Assembly: GCA_026182355.1 (NCBI GenBank)
Contig: JAPFBL010000258.1
Location: 487,501 to 551,500, forward strand
Source: Hermatobates lingyangjiaoensis
Taxonomy: Eukaryota; Arthropoda; Insecta; Hemiptera; Hermatobatidae
Reading direction: 5' to 3'
DNA length: 64,000 nucleotides
The position numbers and the translations under genes were made by a program. This document shows positions 61,148 through 64,000 of the stretch, one piece after another (within the stretch, counting starts at the first letter, position 1; every line of letters begins with the position of its first letter). The notes below the pieces were generated by a model. It made no database searches, was not told the DNA's origin, and saw only the letters and a list, made by a program, of their open reading frames with translations.

Positions 61148-61410
61148 TGTTTTTAATCATATCAGAACAATCAATTAATTTAAGAAGTACGCCTGAGTTT
61201 TAACATAGATTTACTTACAGCACAGTTGAGGAGAACCACTAGTTATCTCTTTTGTCTCTCTTGACAAATAAATATTTTAATTTTTTCTAATAAAACCCAG
61301 TATATACATTACAACAGATGGTTCAAACACTAACAGATAATTCAAACACACAGATAGTTCATAACAAAAATGTTATGAAGTATATTATCTATTGTATAAA
61401 AACGGTATAC

Positions 61411-61512
61411 TCGTATTTTCGTCATAGGTTTCCATTTCATGGCCAAATCAGTACCATTGATGAGAATACAGGCTGAAATAGTTTCCATTGAAGCACCTTC
61501 ACATCCATCAAT
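61411..61512 (-). other. Possible minus-strand exon of an unidentified gene
   Basis: Preceded on the minus strand by TCATCTTTTAG and followed by GTATAC, a 102-bp open stretch encodes IDGCEGASMETISACILING and then TDLAMKWKPMTKIR, phase 0/0. The composition is protein-like and distinct from the surrounding AT-rich DNA. I do not recognise a family and no neighbouring exon was found. Confidence 0.3.
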
Positions 61513-62377
61513 CTAAAAGATGAAACAATTATGTAAAATAACTTTCAAATAAACGTTAAACATAATATTTCATGTTATATTATTTGCATTTTTTACCAAA
61601 TAGTACGAAATAAGTCAACAGAAAATCTTAAAGCTTAAATTCTAGTAATACACTTTAATCCAAAACTAAAAAGTTTAACAATAAAATGAAATTGTCCTAA
61701 CCTACACTAAAACACTCTTTTAGTACAATAGCATTTAATAATTTATTAAAGAGTGTTTAAATTAATAATTTAATGTTTTGTATATACTACCTCTAGCTTA
61801 ACCCTTTGTGTATTAATACTTAGCTTAACTAAGATTAATACATAATATGTGGCAGCTTAAGACACCTGCCACATATTTTTCAAAGGAATATATGAAAATG
61901 TTTAAAAACAAAAGCAAAGAAAAGAAAAATGGATTATCCTGAAGGTATTTAAGGGTAACAACTGAAACCCGATTTCATTTCGTACTATAATTTAAAATAT
62001 AATGGAATATAAGCTAAGATTTAAAACAGATTACTATCTATCTAAAAATATACTTATTAACGTGTACGTAACCCAAGATTCCTGGTCAAGAAGTTTGAAT
62101 TTAAACTATTAATCCAAGACCCTCCAGTGTTACCTCATATCACTGTAAAATGTTTCTAAACCGGAGATTGGTGATAAGCTTTATTCAAATTAAATATTTA
62201 AAGTGATATGATTGCTCCATTAATAATTGATTTTAACTTTACATTAGACAATTTTTTATTCAATTGTTATTATTTATTAATGATAGATTTAATGTTATAT
62301 TTTATTTAATAAGCAATAGTCTTATTTATTACAACATATTTGTTATTCTCCATGCAATGCGTACAATTTAATGGTTT
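61513..62377. other. AT-rich sequence 3' of the ORF1 gene
   Basis: No ORF2 (endonuclease/RT) follows the ORF1 stop on the minus strand. Several AATAAA strings occur on that strand, and a short inverted repeat lies near 61700-61760 ('aaaacactcttttagtac'). Confidence 0.45.
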
Positions 62378-63805
62378 TCAAACAAGGTTTTTAGAAACTA
62401 TGTTGGCCTTATATGTTATGTATTTTGGGCAGGTAGAGTCAGTGGCAGTGTGGGCCCCCTTGCAGTTGGCACATGATGGGGATAGAGCCTTTGATTTACA
62501 TTCGGCGAACCTATGACCCTTCCTCCCACAGTGGCTGCAGACATCCTTATTCTCCGTGCATTTATTGGCTTGGTGGCCAAAGGTCTGGCATTTGTAGCAT
62601 CTAATTATATGTAAGTGGTCCTGGAAGTAATGAGAGGTGAACCCATAGAAAATTCTGTCTACTGTGTTCATTATTATATTCCTTAAGTCTGGGGAAACTT
62701 CGAAGACCCTATTTCTGAGCAGTTTGTTATTTTTAGCTTCTAAGGAGATAATGTGCTTGAACTTGTCCTTGAAGTTTTGCCGATCAGTGACTTCCTCAAA
62801 ATTTGTAACAAAAATCTTTTCTATAATCCTGTCTATTTTCTCTTCCGAGGGGAGACCGTATATGATAATCCTTGGTAATTTTTTAGGGCACTCTGAGGCA
62901 ATTAATCCCTTCTTTGCCAGCTTTGGATTTTCAACTATTTTAGCGATTTCTTTCTTATTTGTGTGAATTAAGAGTTCATTGTTCCGTTTTTTAACTCTGG
63001 ATATCTTAAAATTGAATTGCTCAAGTATACTTGGATCCACCTCTTCTGATTCCTCAGCAGTTTTAATTTTTACTATTGTAGGCTCATTACTTGGGACCTT
63101 GATGTTGTTTTTATGGCCCTTGAGAGTATTAGCATATGATCTCTGTTGCCCGGGGACCTCTGATTCCCTGCTAGTGGCCGAGTTGGTTACCTTGGTTAAT
63201 GTGTCGCATGTTGTATTAAGTGTAGATTTTAATTCTGCGATATGTGACAGATCCTTGGAAACAACTTGTTGAGTACCTTGGATTGCGCTAGTTATGTCTT
63301 TTATGGCCTGCATCTCTGATTTCATGATGTTGAATTCTTCCATCAGACTATTGAGTTTGTGATTTTGTTGATTTTCAAATTCCACAATGGAGTTTTGTCC
63401 TAGAAGTATCTCTTGATTAGATTTTAGAATGCTCAATTCCTTTATAAGTTCTTCATGTGAGTTTTTGGACCTTGGGTCCATTAAAGCTGACTCGTATAAA
63501 GCCTCCAGAGTGTCTGTGGCCTCTTTAATTTCATTCTTGGTCTTAACAGAGACTTTATGATTTGCTATATATCTGTCAATGATGTCATGTATGGTTTTTA
63601 TTGATCGAGAGAAAAGACTGAGGTTAGATGTATCAGTAGTATTTTCATTCTTCGAAGATTGGGGTTCTTTTTTCTTCTTTTTGCCGCCAGTCGGGGTGTT
63701 AAATTTAGACTTAAGGTATTCTTTTGGAAAAGTGATGTCACAAGAAGAATCCTCCGCTGACTGAGACTCTAGGAGATTAAAGCTTTTGGAACGTTTACTA
63801 TCCAT
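62378..63805 (-). CDS. Non-LTR retrotransposon ORF1 (gag-like, three zinc knuckles)
   Basis: An intact 475-codon frame starts at the ATG at 63803-63805. Residues 35-55 are Lys/Ser-rich (GGKKKKKEPQ). Residues about 80-210 are rich in heptad-like Glu/Lys/Leu, suggesting a coiled coil. Residues about 280-395 form a mixed region with PRIIIYGLPSEEKID, in the place of an RRM-like fold. At residues 403-459 lie three knuckles: CYKCQTFGHQANKC, CSHCGRKGHRFAEC and CANCKGAHTATDSTC. This order is that of ORF1 in Jockey/I/R1-type non-LTR elements, where the protein packages the RNA. The expected ORF2 is absent downstream. It could be a 3'-rearranged copy, or an element lacking RT. Confidence 0.85.
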   Translation of the reverse strand: MDSKRSKSFNLLESQSAEDSSCDITFPKEYLKSKFNTPTGGKKKKKEPQSSKNENTTDTSNLSLFSRSIKTIHDIIDRYIANHKVSVKTKNEIKEATDTLEALYESALMDPRSKNSHEELIKELSILKSNQEILLGQNSIVEFENQQNHKLNSLMEEFNIMKSEMQAIKDITSAIQGTQQVVSKDLSHIAELKSTLNTTCDTLTKVTNSATSRESEVPGQQRSYANTLKGHKNNIKVPSNEPTIVKIKTAEESEEVDPSILEQFNFKISRVKKRNNELLIHTNKKEIAKIVENPKLAKKGLIASECPKKLPRIIIYGLPSEEKIDRIIEKIFVTNFEEVTDRQNFKDKFKHIISLEAKNNKLLRNRVFEVSPDLRNIIMNTVDRIFYGFTSHYFQDHLHIIRCYKCQTFGHQANKCTENKDVCSHCGRKGHRFAECKSKALSPSCANCKGAHTATDSTCPKYITYKANIVSKNLV

Positions 63806-64000
63806 GCTCCAACCGATATAAGGCAGTAAGAGGCCACAGAAAACTGTGCGTCAAAAATTATTTTATAATAAAAAATAAGAAATAATAAATATCAATATTG
63901 TAAATTATAATGGAAAATATAAGTAATAATAATGATCCAAGGTGTGTATAAATAAAATAAAAATAAAAATAAAATGAAATAAATAAAATAGTAATTATAG

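Noticed and set aside
62664..63764. Plus-strand frames of 97-100 codons opposite ORF1
   Set aside because: Shadows of the minus-strand ORF1 with no family features.

Overview
This is nuclear DNA from an animal, most likely an arthropod. It is AT-rich, has spliced genes with GT-AG introns, and is crowded with retroelements, tRNA-derived SINEs and (TA)n microsatellites. The SINE copies end in CCTAA-like runs, resembling the arthropod telomere repeat. I cannot name the species. Two host genes, both on the + strand, are readable through their exons. The rest is mobile or repetitive DNA in introns and between genes. Layout: 1-255 is the edge of a Penelope-like element (PLE) reverse transcriptase. 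Between 870 and 10842 lie the last four visible exons of an AP-3 complex delta subunit gene (AP3D1-like). From 18266 to 50623 lies a ZNF277-like C2H2 zinc-finger gene that I could build as 16 exons in one continuous reading frame (about 818 residues). From about 51 kb to the end there is repeat-rich DNA with PLE remnants, a long inverted repeat, and an intact ORF1 of a non-LTR retrotransposon at 62378-63805. No host gene is recognised there. The most interesting host feature is in the ZNF277-like gene. The vertebrate protein has three N-terminal fingers and one C-terminal two-finger module. Here the three-exon unit for that module is present four times in tandem (exons 5-7, 8-10, 11-13, 14-16), with the same intron phases each time (0/0, 0/2, 2/0). 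This gives 11 predicted fingers. The first and last modules keep the DWSDW and END-G signatures and the middle two have lost them. The most interesting repeat feature is a set of about 25 small hammerhead-ribozyme-like motifs (CUGANGA, hairpin, GAAA) belonging to several unrelated sequence families. Their stem I and stem II arms differ in sequence but stay complementary. Several lie just 3' of PLE GIY-YIG coding remnants on the same strand, and many lie in inverted-repeat pairs beside (TA)n tracts. Nearly all carry one extra nucleotide, usually a pyrimidine, between the CUGANGA box and stem II. In the intron between exons 4 and 5 a BEL/Pao LTR retrotransposon (26145-30286) sits inside an older PLE. 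It has lost its reverse transcriptase and integrase core, and its 3' LTR is followed by an inverted piece of the same LTR. The whole composite is bracketed by the 5-bp duplication ACTAT. Other mobile DNA includes nested hAT-type elements, an internally deleted mariner-like element, SINEs, and five minisatellite-type arrays. All gene names rest on my reading of translated sequence against remembered family features. No database search was run.
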